Shown here: positions 34,584-43,476 of the stretch, one piece after another
Layout: every line of letters begins with the position of its first letter
How positions within the stretch are numbered: the stretch's first letter is position 1
Origin: Novosphingobium sp. ST904
Lineage (GTDB): Bacteria; Pseudomonadota; Alphaproteobacteria; Sphingomonadales; Sphingomonadaceae
Length of the DNA stretch: 64,000 nt
Direction: 5' to 3'
Assembly: GCF_001298105.1 (NCBI RefSeq)
Contig: NZ_LGJH01000164.1
Location: 124,001-188,000, forward strand
Translations under genes and position numbers: made by a program
Notes under the pieces: generated by a model
Told to the model about the DNA's origin: nothing
What the model saw: only the letters and a program-made list of their open reading frames with translations
Databases searched by the model: none

Positions 34584-36398
34584 ATGTCCGAAGATACTCC
34601 CGTCGATCGCTTCAAGCTGGCCCTGACCGGCGCCTCGCGCGCCATCGCGCACGATGCCGAAGTCGAGGTCAACTGGACTGCCGACGCTCCCAGTTCCACC
34701 GGCCAGACCTTCCGGGTGCCCATGCCGGGCCGCTCGATTCCGCGCGGGGCTGCCATGCAGGCGCGCGGTTATGCCGACAGCTTCGCGCTTCGGCTGCGCC
34801 ATCACAACGACCGGCTGCACATGCGCAACGCCCCGTCCGATCCTTCGGCCCGGGCCTGTTACGATGCGGTGGAGGCCGTGCGTTACGAAGCGCTCGGCGC
34901 CAACAGTTACGAAGGGATGCGGGCCAATCTCGACGCTTCGCTGGAGGCGCGGATAGCCAGCGATCCGATTTCGCGCGCGGATAGCCCGGACGGCGTTCCG
35001 ATCCCGACAGCGCTGGCGCTCCTGCTGCGCGAGCGGCTCACCGGCCAGTCGGTGCCGGAAGCGGCGCAACTTGGCGTGGACATGGTGCGCCGCTGGATCG
35101 AATCGAAGGCCGGCGACGATTTCGAGGCTCTGGCCGACTCGATCGAGAACCAGAAGGCTTTCCAGAAGCTCTCGCTCGACATGCTGATGCATCTGGAGAT
35201 GACCCAGGCCGAGCAGATCGAGCAGCCGCCCGAAGAGTCCGAGGACATGGACGGCGACGAGGAGACCGAGGAAGACGAGACCGGCGACGAAAGCGGGCAG
35301 GAACAGCAGCCTGCGGAAATGGCCGCCGAGCCTTCCGGTGGTCAGGACGAAGGCGAGAGCGAGGCCGAGGGCGATAACTCGGAAGACATGGACGACGGCG
35401 AGGAAGGCCAGGAGGGCGAGGAGGGCATGTTGCCCGTCCGCCCGAACCGGCCCTGGACCGATATCCCGGACAGCTTCGACTACCAGGTCTTCACCGAGGC
35501 CTACGACGAGGTGGTGGTCGCCTCCGAGCTTTGCGACGATGAGGAACTGACGCGCCTGCGCGCCTATCTCGACGCGCAGCTCAAGGGCTTGCAGGGCGTT
35601 GTCACGCGTCTTGCGAACCGCCTCCAGCGCCGCCTCATGGCGCAGCAGAACCGCTCGTGGGACTTCGATCAGGAAGAGGGCATGCTCGATGCCGCGCGGC
35701 TTGCCCGCGTGGTCGTCTCGCCCGGCCAGTCGCTCTCCTACAAGATCGAGCGCGATGTGGAGTTCAAGGATACCGTCGTCACCCTGCTGCTCGACAATTC
35801 CGGCTCGATGCGCGGCCGCCCTATCTCGATCGCGGCGATCAGTGCCGATGTAATGGCACGCACGCTGGAGCGCTGCGGCGTGAAGGTCGAGATTCTCGGC
35901 TTCACCACCCGCGCCTGGAAGGGCGGGCAGAGCCGTGAGTCCTGGCTTGCGAGTGGCCGTCCCCAGCACCCGGGCCGCCTCAACGACCTGCGCCATATCA
36001 TTTACAAGAAGGCGGATGAGCCGTGGCGCCGTGCGCGCAAGAACCTCGGCCTGATGATGCGCGAGGGCCTGCTCAAGGAAAACATCGACGGCGAGGCGTT
36101 GCTCTGGGCGCACAACCGCATGCTTGCCCGCCCTGAGGATCGGCGGATCATGATGGTGATATCCGACGGCGCTCCGGTGGACGATTCGACGCTATCGGTG
36201 AACTCCGCAGGCTATCTGGAGGCGCATTTGCGCCGGGTGATCGAATGGATCGAGGCCAAGAGCCCGGTCCAGCTCGTCGCCATCGGCATCGGCCACGACG
36301 TGACGCGATACTACCGGCGCGCGGTGACGATCATGGACGCCGAGCAACTCGGCGGCACGATGATCGAGCAACTCGCGGGACTGTTCGAGGAAGAGTGA
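34584..36398 (+). CDS. cobT: Cobaltochelatase subunit CobT-like protein
   Basis: 604 residues. Residues about 215-280 form a very acidic linker rich in Glu, Asp and Gly, and the C-terminal von Willebrand-A domain has the metal-ion site DNSGSMRGRP (about residue 415). This is the CobT layout, the partner of AAA+ CobS in aerobic cobalt insertion. No cobS, cobN or other corrinoid gene is in the window. Such CobT homologues can occur as isolated genes, so a B12 role is not proven. ATG at 34584. Confidence 0.85.
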   Translation: MSEDTPVDRFKLALTGASRAIAHDAEVEVNWTADAPSSTGQTFRVPMPGRSIPRGAAMQARGYADSFALRLRHHNDRLHMRNAPSDPSARACYDAVEAVRYEALGANSYEGMRANLDASLEARIASDPISRADSPDGVPIPTALALLLRERLTGQSVPEAAQLGVDMVRRWIESKAGDDFEALADSIENQKAFQKLSLDMLMHLEMTQAEQIEQPPEESEDMDGDEETEEDETGDESGQEQQPAEMAAEPSGGQDEGESEAEGDNSEDMDDGEEGQEGEEGMLPVRPNRPWTDIPDSFDYQVFTEAYDEVVVASELCDDEELTRLRAYLDAQLKGLQGVVTRLANRLQRRLMAQQNRSWDFDQEEGMLDAARLARVVVSPGQSLSYKIERDVEFKDTVVTLLLDNSGSMRGRPISIAAISADVMARTLERCGVKVEILGFTTRAWKGGQSRESWLASGRPQHPGRLNDLRHIIYKKADEPWRRARKNLGLMMREGLLKENIDGEALLWAHNRMLARPEDRRIMMVISDGAPVDDSTLSVNSAGYLEAHLRRVIEWIEAKSPVQLVAIGIGHDVTRYYRRAVTIMDAEQLGGTMIEQLAGLFEEE

Positions 36399-36480
36399 TC
36401 GTTTCCACAAGTCCGAGGAACCGCCGGGCGCATCGCTGATGGCTTGACTGCGCCCGGCTCCTGCCTAATTGCCCTGCGTC

Positions 36481-37944
36481 ATGACCGAGACGCAAAGCCT
36501 GACGCTGTTCAACAGCCTGACCCGCCAGCTGGAGCCGTTCCAGCCCGTCCACGAAGGCGAGGCGCGGGTCTATACGTGCGGGCCGACGGTCTACAACTAC
36601 CCCCACATCGGCAACATGCGTGCCTATGTCTTTGCAGACATTCTCGGCCGTACCCTGAGCCACAAGGGCTACAGGCTCACTCACGTCATCAACATCACCG
36701 ATGTCGGCCATCTCACCGACGACGCCGACGCGGGCGAGGACAAGATGGAGAAGATGGCGCGGACCCAGGCCCAGTCCATCTGGGATATCGCCGCGCATTA
36801 TACGCAGGCCTACTGGGCCGACATCGAGGCGCTGAACATCCGTCAGCCCGCCAAGTGGTCCATCGCGACAGATTACGTTCCGCAGATGATCGAATTTGCC
36901 GAAAAGATCGCGCCAAGGCACTGCTACGAACTGGAGAGCGGCCTCTATTTCGACGTTTCCACGGTCTCGGATTACGGCCGCCTCGCGCGTGCCGTGACCG
37001 ACGAGGGGGAGGGCCGTATCGAGGCCGTCGAGGGCAAGCGAAACGCCGCCGACTTCGCGATCTGGCGCAAGACGCCCGAGGGCGAGAAGCGGCAGATGGA
37101 ATGGGATTCGCCGTGGGGCAAGGGCGCGCCGGGCTGGCACCTCGAATGCTCGGTGATGTCCGGCGACTTGCTGGGATTCCCGTTCGATATCCATACCGGC
37201 GGGATCGACCACCGCGAAATCCATCACCCCAACGAGATCGCGCAGAACCAGGCGTTCTGCTGCAAGCCCGATGATACTTGCGGCCTCGACGTTCCCGCAA
37301 ATTCGGGCGCCAGGGTGTGGATGCACAACAATTTCCTCGTTGAGCGTTCAGGCAAGATGAGCAAGTCTTCGGGCGAGTTCCTGCGGCTGCAATTGCTGAT
37401 CGACAAGGGCTACCACCCGCTGGGCTACCGCATGATGTGCCTTCAGGCGCATTACCGGTCGGAGCTCGAATTCTCGTGGGAAGGCCTTGCCGCCGCGTTG
37501 GTGCGCCTCAAGCGCATGATCATCGTGGCCGAACGCCTCGGTGAGGTGGAGGCAGGGGACGCCAATCACCCGAAGCTCGCGCCCATGCTCGAAACGTTCG
37601 AAAAGGCGATCGGCGAGGATCTCAACACCGCCGTCGCGTTGACGGCGCTGGAAGATGTGCTCGCCGCCAAGAAGGTGGACCCCTCAGCCAAGCGGGCAGC
37701 GATAGAGGCGATGGATTCGGTGCTGGGGCTCGATCTGTTCGGGACGGGCCGTGCCGACTTGCGTATTCGTCCCAAGGCTGCCGAAATCACCGAGGCCGAA
37801 ATCGAGGATGTGCTCGCTCGCCGTAATCAGGCGCGCGCGGAGAAGGACTTTGCGAGTTCCGATGCCCTTCGCGACGAACTGTCGGCGAAGGGTGTTGAGG
37901 TGATGGACGGCGATCCGCTCGGCTGGGAATGGAAGCTCGGCTGA
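36481..37944 (+). CDS. cysS: Cysteinyl-tRNA synthetase
   Basis: 487 residues, class I enzyme that charges tRNA-Cys. The first zinc ligand is in YTCGPTVYNYPHIGNMR, which also holds the HIGH-type HIGN. WHLECSVMS and GGIDHREIHHPNE follow, and the KMSKS loop is SGKMSKSSGEF. The C-terminal helical domain ends RRNQARAEKDFASSDALRDEL. ATG at 36481; 82 bp after cobT. All in one frame. Confidence 0.97.
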   Translation: MTETQSLTLFNSLTRQLEPFQPVHEGEARVYTCGPTVYNYPHIGNMRAYVFADILGRTLSHKGYRLTHVINITDVGHLTDDADAGEDKMEKMARTQAQSIWDIAAHYTQAYWADIEALNIRQPAKWSIATDYVPQMIEFAEKIAPRHCYELESGLYFDVSTVSDYGRLARAVTDEGEGRIEAVEGKRNAADFAIWRKTPEGEKRQMEWDSPWGKGAPGWHLECSVMSGDLLGFPFDIHTGGIDHREIHHPNEIAQNQAFCCKPDDTCGLDVPANSGARVWMHNNFLVERSGKMSKSSGEFLRLQLLIDKGYHPLGYRMMCLQAHYRSELEFSWEGLAAALVRLKRMIIVAERLGEVEAGDANHPKLAPMLETFEKAIGEDLNTAVALTALEDVLAAKKVDPSAKRAAIEAMDSVLGLDLFGTGRADLRIRPKAAEITEAEIEDVLARRNQARAEKDFASSDALRDELSAKGVEVMDGDPLGWEWKLG

Positions 37945-38064
37945 GCGCGTGAGCAGGGCGGGACTGCACTTGCGTTAACCGGCGCATTGGGGGGCTTGCC
38001 ATTCCATCCGGCTGTCCCGATCAAACGATAAGGGCCTCTAATCGGCCATTTATCGGAGTTCGCC

Positions 38065-39002
38065 ATGACCGTCGCCGTGATCAACGCCCAGTCGCGCCCG
38101 CTTCTGGAGGGCCGCCTGCCTGATGGCGTGCAGCCGCTCTGGTTCGAAAGCGACAGTCAGCTTCTGGAGCTTGCGCCGCAGGCGCAAGTGGCGTGGCTCG
38201 ATCCGGTCGCGCCTGCTGTCGCGGCGGAATTCATCGAGGCTGCCGAAAGGTTGGCCTGGTACACGGCTCTTTCTTCGGGCGTGGACTGGCTCCCGCTCCG
38301 GGTTCTGAGCGAGCGCGGAATCCGGCTTACCAATGGTTCGGGAATTCATGCCCAGTCCGTCGCCGAATATGCCCTTATGGGCATGCTCACGGTGGCGAAG
38401 GGCTGGCGCGAAGTGGTGAGGGCGCAGGACCGGCATGAATGGCTGATGGAACCGCCCGGCAAGCGCGAACTGCTTGGCTCGAAGGTGCTGGTGGTCGGAT
38501 CGGGAGAGATCGGCGGCCGTATCGGCGAGATGCTGCGTGTATTCGGGGCGGAAGTCACCGGGGTCCGGCGCGGCCGGGGGCGGGCGAGCTGGGCTCCGAC
38601 GCGTGGCGGGCCGAGCTTGGCCGGTTCGACTGGGTGATTGCCGTGGTCCCTTCCACACCGGAAACCTTGCGCATGTTCGGCGAGGCCGAGTTCGCGGCGA
38701 TGAAGCCGGGGGCCGTCTTCCTCAATTTCGCACGCGGAACGGTGATCGAGCAGGATGCCTTGCTTGCTTCCATCGACTCGGGCCATCTGGGCGGAGCGTT
38801 CCTCGACGTTACCGAGCCTGAACCGCTTCCCGCAGACCATGCGCTGTGGTCGCGTGCAAATATCCATATATCGATGCATCTCTCCGGCCGCGCGCAGGAT
38901 GCATTGTTCGAGCGCGGATCGGCGCGTTTTCTCGGCAATCTTCAACACTTCGTTCGCGGTGAGCCGCTCGAACACCTGGTCGATCTGTCGAATGGCTATT
39001 GA
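38065..39002 (+). CDS. D-isomer-specific 2-hydroxyacid dehydrogenase, with a frameshift
   Basis: About 312 residues restored; NAD(P)-dependent. The cofactor motif GSGEIGGRIGEML is near residue 143. In the second half FARGTVIEQDAL gives the active Arg, TEPEPLPADH the Glu and ISMHLSGRA the His. Near 38572-38580, in a C/G run, one base is missing: EVTGVRRG should read on PGAGELGSDAWRAELGRFD in the next frame. The first frame stops at 38637. GGAG is seven bases before the ATG. Substrate unknown (glyoxylate/hydroxypyruvate-like enzymes are closest in layout). Confidence 0.88.
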
Positions 39003-39078
39003 AGCGCCGGCATGAGCGCCATTGAATTGTGCGCCACATTTCCCGAGACATGTGCAAACGGTTTGAGGGAAGGTGCAC

Positions 39079-40752
39079 ATGGCAGAGAGCGACAAGCGCA
39101 AGGCGTCCGATCTATTCATCGAATGTCTTGAGGCGGAAGGCGTCGAATATATCTTCGGCGTTCCGGGCGAGGAGAACCTCGATTTCCTCGATTCGCTCTC
39201 ACGGTCGCGGAAGATCAAACTGATCCTCACGCGTCACGAGCAGGGCGCGGGCTTCATGGCGGCGACGTACGGCCGCCATACCGGCAAGGCGGGGGTATGC
39301 CTTTCGACCCTCGGCCCGGGGGCAACGAATTTCGTCACCGCTGCCGCCTATGCGACGCTGGGCGGGATGCCGATGCTGATGATTACGGGCCAGAAGCCGA
39401 TCAAGAAGTCCAAGCAGGGTCGGTTCCAGATCCTCGATGTCGTCTCGATGATGCAGCCGATCACCAAGTATGCGCACCAGATGGCAAGTTCGGACAATAT
39501 CCCGAGCCGCGTGCGTGAGGCATTCCGCATCGCCGAGGAGGAAAAGCCCGGCGCGACCCATGTCGAACTGCCGGAAGACATTGCCGACGAGTACACCGAT
39601 TCGCGCCCCATCCTGCGCTCGACGGTGCGCCGGCCAACCGCCGATGTGAAATCGATCGCACAGGCGGTGGCAGCGCTGGAGAAGGCCAAGCGGCCGGTGC
39701 TGGTGATCGGAGCGGGTGCCAACCGCAAGATGACCAGCAAGATGCTGGGTGAGTTCGTCGAGAAGACCGGCATTCCCTTCCTGACCACCCAACTCGGCAA
39801 GGGCGTGATCGACGAGCGCCATCCCCGTTTCCTCGGTTGCGCGGCTCTGTCGTCGGGGGACTTCGTTCACCGTGCGATCGAGGATGCCGACTGCATCGTC
39901 AACATCGGCCATGACGTGATCGAGAAGCCGCCGTTCTTCATGCATAACGACGGTACGCGGGATGATCGCGTGGTCATTCACATCTCGACCAAGACCGCCG
40001 AGGTTGACCCCGTCTACTTCCCGCATGTCGAGGTGATCGGCGATATTGCCAACGCCATGTGGCAGATCAAGGAAGCGATCACGCCCTCTGCCAGATGGAA
40101 TTTCGAAGCCATGCTCGGCTATCGCAAGGCCGAGGTCGAGCATACCGACCGACTGGCGGCTGACGAACGCTTTCCGATCTTCCCGCCCCATCTCGTTCAG
40201 CAGGTGCGTGAAGCGCTGCCTGATGATGCGATCGTCTGTCTCGACAACGGGGTCTACAAGCTCTGGTTCGCTCGTGGTTATTGCGCCTGCAAGCCGAACA
40301 CCGTGTTGCTGGACAACGCGCTTGCATCGATGGGGGCAGGGCTACCTTCGGCCATGGCAAGCGCGATGGTCTATCCGAATCGGAAGATTTTCGCCGTCTG
40401 CGGCGATGGCGGCTTCATGATGAATAGCCAGGAGATGGAGACGGCGGTGCGGCTTGGTCTCAATCTCACCGTTCTGATCCTGAACGACAACGCTTTCGGA
40501 ATGATCCGCTGGAAGCAGGCCAACATGGGCTTTGCCGACTTTGGTCTGACCTATGGCAACCCGGACTTCGTGAAGTATGCCGAAAGCTATGGCGCGAACG
40601 GCTACCGAGTTGAAAGCGCCGCGCATCTCAAGGAATTGCTGGCTCATTGCCGGGATACGCCCGGTGTCCACCTGATAGATTGCCCGGTCGATTATTCGGA
40701 AAACGACCGGATCCTCAATATCGAGATCAAGGAGCTTTCGGCAGCGCTTTGA
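39079..40752 (+). CDS. alsS: Acetolactate synthase, catabolic (AlsS) type
   Basis: 557 residues, a ThDP enzyme that joins two pyruvates. The catalytic Glu is in RHEQGAGFMAATYGR, and GPGATNFVTAAAYATLGG follows. The ThDP/Mg site is CGDGGFMMNSQEMETAV through ILNDNAFGM. WKQANMGFADFG and the absence of a small subunit gene point to the FAD-free catabolic type, though oxalyl-CoA- or glyoxylate-type relatives cannot be wholly excluded. ATG at 39079 has GGAAGG five bases before; GTG at 39073 is in frame. A strong terminator follows eight bases after the stop. Confidence 0.88.
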   Translation: MAESDKRKASDLFIECLEAEGVEYIFGVPGEENLDFLDSLSRSRKIKLILTRHEQGAGFMAATYGRHTGKAGVCLSTLGPGATNFVTAAAYATLGGMPMLMITGQKPIKKSKQGRFQILDVVSMMQPITKYAHQMASSDNIPSRVREAFRIAEEEKPGATHVELPEDIADEYTDSRPILRSTVRRPTADVKSIAQAVAALEKAKRPVLVIGAGANRKMTSKMLGEFVEKTGIPFLTTQLGKGVIDERHPRFLGCAALSSGDFVHRAIEDADCIVNIGHDVIEKPPFFMHNDGTRDDRVVIHISTKTAEVDPVYFPHVEVIGDIANAMWQIKEAITPSARWNFEAMLGYRKAEVEHTDRLAADERFPIFPPHLVQQVREALPDDAIVCLDNGVYKLWFARGYCACKPNTVLLDNALASMGAGLPSAMASAMVYPNRKIFAVCGDGGFMMNSQEMETAVRLGLNLTVLILNDNAFGMIRWKQANMGFADFGLTYGNPDFVKYAESYGANGYRVESAAHLKELLAHCRDTPGVHLIDCPVDYSENDRILNIEIKELSAAL

Positions 40753-40759
40753 TAATATG

Positions 40760-40789
40760 AAAAAGGCAGGGTTTCATCCCTGCCTTTTT
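40760..40789. terminator. Bidirectional intrinsic terminator
   Basis: AAAAAGGCAGGG (40760-40771) and CCCTGCCTTTTT (40778-40789) form a perfect 12-bp stem with a six-base loop and T-runs on both strands. It serves the acetolactate synthase gene and the convergent gene ending at 40811. Confidence 0.93.
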
Positions 40790-40810
40790 CATTTCAGCCT
40801 TTCGGCGATC

Positions 40811-41203
40811 TCAGAAGTCCTCAAGCAGCAGCAGTTCCAGTTCCACCGTCATGCGTGCAGGCGGCCCGGCTTCGTGCGCGACTTCACCGAGCGCCGCATC
40901 GGCGACGAGCTGTCGGGGAATGGTGAATTCGTGTTCGGGCAGGGCTTCGATAAGGTTCTCGCCAGCGGTGATGGCGGCCTCGCCGGTAAAGGCCAGAGCG
41001 ATGGTGTGGCGCGAGCCTGAGAATGTGGCACTGCTCCAGGGGCGCTCGGCATGGCGCAGGAATTCCACTTCCGGCCCTGCCAGCTTCAGCACTGCCGATA
41101 GCAGCGGAACCCAGGGACCGCGTGCGGCGCCGCCCATGGCTTCCCGAGCGGATGCGTGCGCCGAGGCCAGCATCGAGCGGTCATGGGCGAGATTAACGTG
41201 CAT
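40811..41203 (-). CDS. Conserved-looking protein of unknown function
   Basis: 130 residues, soluble. It begins MHVNLAHDRSMLASAHASA and has SRHTIALAFTGEAAITAG and the acidic end MTVELELLLLEDF. No family recognised, no signal or membrane segment. The start overlaps the end of the upstream small HTH gene by 11 bases, so both are probably translated together as a two-gene unit divergent from the S24 repressor. Confidence 0.7.
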   Translation of the reverse strand: MHVNLAHDRSMLASAHASAREAMGGAARGPWVPLLSAVLKLAGPEVEFLRHAERPWSSATFSGSRHTIALAFTGEAAITAGENLIEALPEHEFTIPRQLVADAALGEVAHEAGPPARMTVELELLLLEDF

Positions 41204-41381
41204 GGGTGCTCTCCAGGTAGTTCGTCATGAATAGTTCGATCCGCGCCGCCGTTCCGGCGCGGGGCGTACGGCCATTGCGGAGATCGCCGACAAATCGCGG
41301 ATCATGGGCGGCGAGCCGTCCGAATCTGGTCCAGGCCATGTCTGTCAGGCGCAGGAAGCGTTCGATCTGGCGAATAAGCAT
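41193..41381 (-). CDS. Small HTH-like protein
   Basis: 62 residues: MLIRQIERFLRLTDMAWTRF, then GRLAAHDPRFVGDLRNGRTP and an end ELFMTNYLEST. The segment SRFGR-type helix, AAHDPRFVGDLRNGR, looks like a compact helix-turn-helix whose second helix would read DNA. I recall similar small proteins in sphingomonads without known function. It is divergent from the S24 gene; start sites are 85 bp apart and share the AT-rich control region. Confidence 0.65.
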   Translation of the reverse strand: MLIRQIERFLRLTDMAWTRFGRLAAHDPRFVGDLRNGRTPRAGTAARIELFMTNYLESTHAR

Positions 41382-41408
41382 CGGGATGAGAGGCTCCGTT
41401 CGATGGGC

Positions 41409-41453
41409 TTGCGTTCTTTTTATGTTCCATCTATTTCCTACTTGTCTAGGAAA
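41409..41453 (+). promoter_or_regulatory. Promoter and likely operator of the S24 repressor gene
   Basis: TTGCGT (41409-41414), 17 bases and TATTTC (41432-41437) form a plausible promoter. The palindrome TTTCCTA-cttgtc-TAGGAAA (41434-41453) overlaps its -10 box. A repressor that binds there would block its own transcription. The tract is clearly richer in A+T than its surroundings. Confidence 0.5.
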
Positions 41454-41465
41454 TTTCCTCTTGTT

Positions 41466-42128
41466 ATGGATTACATTATGGAAAGCCCTGAAGTCCGCTC
41501 CCGACTGCTTGAATTGGCCGAGGCTCGCGGTGCTAGCTTGTCCAGTCTTTCACGCATGATCGGCAAAAATCAGAGCTATCTTCAGCAATTTATCAAGAAG
41601 GGCAGCCCTCGCAAACTGGAGGAGGAGGACCGTGGCCTGCTGGCGCGGTACTTCGGGGTGGACGAGGCTGAGCTGGGCAAGGCGAAAGAAAAATACGCCG
41701 AAGTCGCGGGAAATGTCTCCAGTGGGGATTGGGTGGAAGTTCCGCGCCTTTCAGTGGGCGCCTCCGCTGGTCCCGGCGCTTTGCCGGATGGCGAGGATGT
41801 ATTCGGGGCGATTCGGTTTTCGTCCCGATGGTTGCGATCGATGGGGCTGCGCCCGGACATGCTTTCCGCAATCGCGGTCAGCGGCGATTCGATGGAGCCG
41901 ACCTTGCGTGACGGAGACGAGATTCTCGTGGACCGTGACTGGCGGCCGTTGCGTGACGGTATTCACGTCGTTCGTCTGGATGATTCCGTATTGGTGAAGC
42001 GCCTGGCTGCGGGGCGAGGCGGACGTATCACCTTGTTGAGCGACAATTCCGCCTATCGCCCGCTCGAATGTGGGCTTGAGGATATCCAGGTGATCGGCCG
42101 CGTCGTGTGGAAGGGCGGGCGCATCTAG
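41466..42128 (+). CDS. S24/LexA-type HTH repressor peptidase
   Basis: About 220 residues. An N-terminal HTH (SRLLELAEARGASLSSLSRM, then GKNQSYLQQFIKKGSPR) is joined to a C-terminal S24 domain. The nucleophile Ser is in VSGDSMEPTLRDGDEI and the Lys in VLVKRLAAG, so autocleavage is chemically possible; an Ala-Gly pair lies in SVGASAGPGA. No prophage genes are nearby, so it is not an evident phage repressor. ATG at 41466 chosen; 41478 is also in frame. It has its own promoter with a palindrome. Confidence 0.85.
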   Translation: MDYIMESPEVRSRLLELAEARGASLSSLSRMIGKNQSYLQQFIKKGSPRKLEEEDRGLLARYFGVDEAELGKAKEKYAEVAGNVSSGDWVEVPRLSVGASAGPGALPDGEDVFGAIRFSSRWLRSMGLRPDMLSAIAVSGDSMEPTLRDGDEILVDRDWRPLRDGIHVVRLDDSVLVKRLAAGRGGRITLLSDNSAYRPLECGLEDIQVIGRVVWKGGRI

Positions 42129-42204
42129 CGGCTGTCGGTGACGGTTGCATTGGCCGGGGCTTGCGGCCATTTCCGCAGGCATGACCGATATTCAGGAGCA
42201 GCCG

Positions 42205-42861
42205 ATGCGCGTCGGCATCATTCCCGTTACCCCGCTTCAGCAGAATTGTTCGCTGATCTGGTGCACGAAGACCATGCGCGGCGCGTTCGTGGATCCCGGC
42301 GGTGACCTGCCCAAGCTGCGTCAGGCCTTGGAGAAAACGGGCGTTACTCTGGAAAAGATCCTCGTGACTCATGGTCATCTGGACCATTGCGGCATGGCCG
42401 GCATCTTCGCCAGGGAGATGGGCGTGCCGATCGAGGGGCCGCACGAAGAAGACCGATTCTGGATCGCCCAGCTCAATGACGATGGCCCTCGCTGGAACAT
42501 GGAGGCGCAGACTTTCGAGCCGAATCGATGGCTCGACGATGGCGATAAGGTAACGGTGGGAGACCTTGAGCTCGATGTCGTCCATTGCCCGGGGCATACG
42601 CCGGGCCATGTCGTCTTCCATCATGAGCCGAGTAAGTTCGCCATGGTGGGGGACGTGCTGTTCCAGGGCGGAATTGGCCGCTGGGACTTCCCGCGGGGCA
42701 ATCTGGCGGATCTCGTCGATTCGATAACCCGGAAGCTCTGGCCGCTGGGTGACGATGTCACGTTCGTTCCCGGTCACGGCCCGATCAGCACGTTCGGGGA
42801 TGAGCGGCGGACGAATCCCTATGTCGGGGATGTTGCGCTGGAGCGGGGGCTTCCGGGCTGA
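42205..42861 (+). CDS. Metallo-beta-lactamase-fold hydrolase (glyoxalase II-like, YcbL/GloC type)
   Basis: About 218 residues. The di-metal motif is VTHGHLDHCG, with HCPGHTPGHVV, GDVLFQGGIGRWDFP and VPGHGP giving the other ligands. The start RVGIIPVTPLQQNCSLIWC is that of the type II glyoxalase group, which hydrolyses S-lactoylglutathione-like thioesters. ATG at 42205 has AGGAG six bases upstream; ATG at 42181 is in frame with a weaker site. Soluble, cytoplasmic. Confidence 0.87.
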   Translation: MRVGIIPVTPLQQNCSLIWCTKTMRGAFVDPGGDLPKLRQALEKTGVTLEKILVTHGHLDHCGMAGIFAREMGVPIEGPHEEDRFWIAQLNDDGPRWNMEAQTFEPNRWLDDGDKVTVGDLELDVVHCPGHTPGHVVFHHEPSKFAMVGDVLFQGGIGRWDFPRGNLADLVDSITRKLWPLGDDVTFVPGHGPISTFGDERRTNPYVGDVALERGLPG

Positions 42862-42922
42862 AGCGGCCGGGCTTTGGTACTCTTGAGAGGGGCGGCGTCG
42901 ATGCGCCGCCCCTTTTTGATTC

Positions 42923-43315
42923 TCAGAACCGTCCCAGCGCGATCAGCAGCGCCATGACCGACAGCCCGAGCAGCGTCAGCACTGTAATGATAACGCCGCC
43001 TACCCGCAGCAGGTTGGGCTTGCCGATGTCCATTCCAAGAGCGTGTGCCACACGGCCCAGCATGAAGATCGAGCCGGCGATCGCCAGCCAGGGGCCGGCC
43101 TTGCCCGTCATCTCGATCGCGGCGACGAGGATCAGCAGGAAGGGAGTGCTTTCCACGAAATTCGGCTGCGCGCGCATGCGGCGGCCCAGGCGTTCGTGAC
43201 CGCCGTCGCCGAAGAGCACCTTTTCGCGCATGCGCAATTGTCCGATCCGCACTATATGCCAGAAGGTGATGACACCGGCGGCGGCCGCAAGGCACAGTGT
43301 GGTCTGCAGAATCAT
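42923..43315 (-). CDS. MAPEG-family membrane protein
   Basis: 130 residues with four membrane helices: TTLCLAAAAGVITFWHIV, TPFLLILVAAIEMTGKAG, WLAIAGSIFMLGRVAHALG and GGVIITVLTLLGLSVMALL. The segment MRAQPNFVESTPFLLIL matches the MAPEG (membrane-associated eicosanoid/glutathione metabolism) family, here of unknown substrate. ATG at 43315 has AGAGGA upstream; the frame is open further but only as antisense. Divergent from rpmF. Confidence 0.85.
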   Translation of the reverse strand: MILQTTLCLAAAAGVITFWHIVRIGQLRMREKVLFGDGGHERLGRRMRAQPNFVESTPFLLILVAAIEMTGKAGPWLAIAGSIFMLGRVAHALGMDIGKPNLLRVGGVIITVLTLLGLSVMALLIALGRF

Positions 43316-43368
43316 TGGTGCAATTTCCTCTTTGTCGATTTCGCGTTCATGCGGCGGGGCGGAACGGG

Positions 43369-43396
43369 TTGCAACTCGTGTGAAATCGGTTATAGG
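43369..43396 (+). promoter_or_regulatory. Likely promoter of rpmF-plsX-fabH
   Basis: TTGCAA (43369-43374), a 16-base spacer and TATAGG (43391-43396). Transcription would start at about 43402-43404, only a few bases before the leader hairpin at 43410. Confidence 0.5.
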
Positions 43397-43409
43397 CGCG
43401 CCTTCGCAA

Positions 43410-43447
43410 GCCGCCGGTCCGCGAACACGGTTTCCGGCGGCCTTTTT
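43410..43447 (+). terminator. Terminator-like hairpin in the rpmF leader (possible attenuator)
   Basis: GCCGCCGG (43410-43417) pairs with CCGGCGGC (43434-43441), directly followed by CTTTTT (43442-43447). It is a good intrinsic terminator, yet it lies between the promoter and rpmF, and the gene upstream is divergent, so it has nothing else to terminate. An alternative pairing TTCGC (43403-43407) with GCGAA (43421-43425) exists but is weaker. Control of L32 and lipid-synthesis expression is inference. Confidence 0.6.
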
Positions 43448-43476
43448 GACATTCAATTCCAGGAACAGGTGCCGAA

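Noticed and set aside
41466..42128. S24 repressor as evidence of a prophage
   Set aside because: No integrase, structural, lysis or replication genes are nearby; all neighbours are chromosomal.
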